7,604 bases of DNA, from NCBI GenBank assembly GCA_964407525.1, contig CAYOWC010000241.1, forward strand, positions 1-7,604. Direction: 5' to 3'. A program made the translations under genes and the position numbers. Below, piece after piece: positions 6,378 through 7,604 of the stretch. The notes under the pieces are model-generated. The model saw nothing but the letters and a program-made list of their open reading frames with translations. It had not been told where the DNA came from and ran no database searches. The DNA is from DUZB01 sp964407525 (lineage in GTDB: Bacteria > Desulfobacterota > DSM-4660 > Desulfatiglandales > Desulfatiglandaceae). Every line of letters starts with the position of its first letter. Position 1 is the stretch's first letter.

Positions 6378-7100
6378 TCATAATCTTCCGGCGGGGCGTT
6401 TAAGAAAAATATAGACTGCCCCCGTACCACCATCGTAAGGCATTGCGGTAGAAAAGGCCAGAATGATTTTTCTCACAGGCCCGCGGCTGAGCCACAGGGG
6501 GATTTGCTCTTTTATCACAGGAATATGATTTTCAGAATTGAGGCCCTTTCCATGGACCACAAGCACACATCTAAAACCTTGTCGCTGGCTCTTCTGAAGG
6601 AAATCCCGGACTCTCATTTCAGCATCCTGTTTATTCATTCCATGCAGGTCAACATAATCCTGTATGGGGAATAACCCTTTTTTCAATTTCTGCATCAGCT
6701 TTCGATCAAATCCCTTAACAGACCCCTCGATATATTCGTCGCTGAATGTAATGTCCATTTCGGCGGACCCACTCACAAGATCGCACAGATGTGCAACCGC
6801 TTCCATGTCCTCATTTCTGACCGAATGAGCTGGAGTCAGGTCTTCCCTGGGCAAAATGACGATTTTTTCGGCGCCGGATGAAAGAGGATTCACATCCGAC
6901 ATTTTTGAAAGGAAATAACGATCTTCATTCGCTCCAATCTCCTCCTCGCTGGGCGCTTTCTTTTTCTGAATTTCCACCGGTCCCGGCTTTTTCTTTTTCA
7001 GATCGGCCAGATCGTTGAACGCCGAATTAAAAACCTTCGGGTCTTTACTCCCGCTGGGTTTCTTTTTCTGAGTCTTTTTTTTCTTTTTCTTTCGGGCCAT
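6378..7100 (-). CDS. Smr/MutS2-C domain protein with lysine-rich N-terminus (YdaL-like)
   Basis: The C-terminal part (about 148-236) of this 240-residue protein is an Smr domain: D151-L-H-G154, H183-G-K-G186, P-V-I-K-E at 194-198, A-F-S-T-A-M-P at 215-221 and Y-D-G-G-T-G-A-V-Y at 222-230. Stand-alone Smr proteins are thought to be nucleases or nucleic-acid-binding factors, with the DLHG and HGKG motifs in the active region; the biological role of this branch is not well settled. The first 50 residues are strongly basic, with K runs at 4-9, 12-14, 35-38 and 46-48, which is plausible for nucleic-acid or ribosome contact. They are followed by an acidic, unassigned middle region (about 51-145). 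The start is supported by AAGGA at 7108-7112, 7 nt upstream, and by a promoter at 7167-7194. It is the first gene of a leftward run, 44 bp ahead of the YchF-like gene. Confidence 0.92.
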   Translation of the reverse strand: MARKKKKKKTQKKKPSGSKDPKVFNSAFNDLADLKKKKPGPVEIQKKKAPSEEEIGANEDRYFLSKMSDVNPLSSGAEKIVILPREDLTPAHSVRNEDMEAVAHLCDLVSGSAEMDITFSDEYIEGSVKGFDRKLMQKLKKGLFPIQDYVDLHGMNKQDAEMRVRDFLQKSQRQGFRCVLVVHGKGLNSENHIPVIKEQIPLWLSRGPVRKIILAFSTAMPYDGGTGAVYIFLKRPAGRL

Positions 7101-7166
7101 AAGCCTTCCTTTTCACATCGGACATCATTCGTTCCACATTAGGCTTGAAATTGATACTGAAATATT

Positions 7167-7194
7167 ATTATAACACACCAAGTTAAATTGTTAA
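7167..7194 (-). promoter_or_regulatory. Sigma70-type promoter for the smr-YchF-like-argC run
   Basis: On the minus strand, TTAACA (7194-7189), a 16-bp spacer and a perfect TATAAT (7172-7167) form the strongest promoter match in the window. Transcription would begin near 7160, giving a leader of about 60 nt. With gaps of only 44 and 24 bp and no terminator seen downstream, it probably serves all three genes, including argC. No clear ARG box was recognised at it, so arginine control is not supported. Confidence 0.65.
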
Positions 7195-7216
7195 GTGGTC
7201 GAGTCGTTGAGTTGGA
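7193..7216. repeat. Three-unit degenerate 8-bp tandem repeat
   Basis: AAGTGGTC, GAGTCGTT and GAGTTGGA follow one another with a shared AGT at positions 2-4 and G at position 6. The first unit overlaps the last two bases of the -35 region of the smr promoter. The tract is short and imperfect, so chance cannot be excluded. Confidence 0.4.
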
Positions 7217-7238
7217 AAATAATGCAATATCTCACTTA

Positions 7239-7403
7239 AAAAATGCAATTAGCGGTTAGCCGTTAGCTATTAGGAATACAATTTCAAACATTTACGGTGA
7301 AATAGGACAGCATCAAAAAGTGATGCCTCGACTAGGAATAGGCCATGCAAATACTTGATAACTTTAAGCTAACGGCTAATAGCTAAAAGCTAATTGCATT
7401 TTT
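7239..7403. repeat. 165-bp inverted repeat with arms made of 7-bp units
   Basis: The left arm (7239-7276) reads AAAAATGCAA and then TTAGCGG, TTAGCCG, TTAGCTA, TTAGGAA. The right arm (7366-7403), read on the minus strand, is AAAAATGCAA and then TTAGCTT, TTAGCTA, TTAGCCG, TTAGCTT. The outer 15 bases are identical and the 38-base arms match at about 29 positions. An 89-bp centre separates them and contains a small hairpin. The element carries no reading frame, so it could be a miniature non-autonomous mobile element, a REP/BIME-like unit, or two facing short tandem repeats. No target-site duplication is evident. Confidence 0.75.
7310..7326. other. Small hairpin at the centre of the inverted repeat
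   Basis: GCATCA (7310-7315), loop AAAAG and TGATGC (7321-7326) form a perfect 6-bp stem. Its midpoint (7318) is 3 bp from the midpoint of the surrounding inverted repeat (7321), so the whole unit could fold as nested stems. No T-run follows on either strand. Confidence 0.45.
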
Positions 7404-7536
7404 CAGGTCTCACACAAAACAACAATGTCAACTTGATGACATGAAACTAATATCAATACCCGTGAATGAATTCCATTCATCTTTGTTTGTCAGGCATTTG
7501 CGCGTTACTCGACTTTGCTCTCTTGTAGACCTTTTT
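7404..7536. other. Non-coding stretch with no assigned function
   Basis: No credible reading frame, tRNA or other RNA gene is visible. Two short palindromes occur: ATGTCA/TGACAT (7425-7442, 6-nt loop) and TGAATG/CATTCA (7463-7479, 5-nt loop). Neither is followed by a T-run. The sequence is AT-rich, as expected of an intergenic region. Confidence 0.5.
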
Positions 7537-7561
7537 CAGGTGTCAGGTGTCGGATGTCAGG
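7537..7561. repeat. Short 7-bp tandem repeat near the right edge
   Basis: CAGGTGT, CAGGTGT, CGGATGT and a partial CAGG form about 3.5 units of a 7-bp repeat. The tract is bracketed by a T5 run on its left (7532-7536) and an A6 run just after it (7562-7567), so the ends are mirror-complementary. It is the third 7-bp tract of the window and has a different unit sequence from the others. Confidence 0.6.
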
Positions 7562-7604
7562 AAAAAACTTGTTGTCATTCGATTGATTCAACATAGAATC
7601 ATAG

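Noticed and set aside
5615..6403. A 262-codon open frame on the + strand, antisense to the YchF-like gene
   Set aside because: Its peptide is serine-rich with no recognisable domain, and it lies almost wholly opposite a gene with clear family motifs. Long antisense frames of this kind arise from codon bias.
7239..7403. CRISPR array
   Set aside because: Units are 7 bp with no spacers, and the two arms are in opposite orientation.

Overview
The window carries seven protein genes: six complete ones and the tail of a seventh cut by the left edge. Base composition is moderate, and the genes look like ordinary chromosomal bacterial genes. The gene mix suggests an anaerobic Gram-negative relative of the Desulfobacterota (former Deltaproteobacteria): a GAF-fused GspE/PilB-type ATPase, a YchF-like paralog next to argC, a YdaL-like Smr protein, and degenerate 7-bp tandem repeats between genes. 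That placement is an inference from gene content, not proof.

Left block (1-1677). The end of a PIN-family toxin-like nuclease runs rightward and converges on a leftward pair, tatD then maf. tatD encodes a TatD-family metal-dependent hydrolase or DNase. maf encodes a Maf-type nucleotide pyrophosphatase of the YhdE-like, ADT-containing subfamily. A tract of five 7-bp units fills most of the 57-bp gap between them and lies where the maf Shine-Dalgarno would be expected.

Middle block (1678-4201). A 235-bp divergent region holds good sigma70-like promoters on both strands, one for tatD-maf and one for a 762-residue ATPase. This ATPase joins an N-terminal GAF domain to a degenerate MshEN/T2SSE_N domain and a complete GspE/PilB motor with a tetracysteine zinc site. 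No other type II secretion or type IV pilus gene is in the window. The ATPase gene ends 2 bp from the end of argC, tail to tail.

Right block (4204-7194). A leftward operon-like run reads smr, then a divergent YchF-like P-loop protein, then argC (arginine biosynthesis), with gaps of 44 and 24 bp. A near-consensus promoter (TTAACA, 16 bp, TATAAT) lies in front of smr. The YchF-like protein keeps the P-loop, the ATP-type NxxE motif and the TGS tail, but appears to have lost the G3 motif.

Right edge (7195-7604). No gene is visible. The stretch is built from repeats: an 8-bp degenerate tract touching the smr promoter, a 165-bp inverted repeat whose 38-bp arms each carry four 7-bp units and which holds a small central hairpin, and another short 7-bp tract near the edge.

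I see no clear new multi-gene system. The best leads are the GAF-linked orphan motor ATPase, the G3-less YchF paralog beside argC, and the recurrence of several unrelated intergenic repeats that share a 7-bp period.
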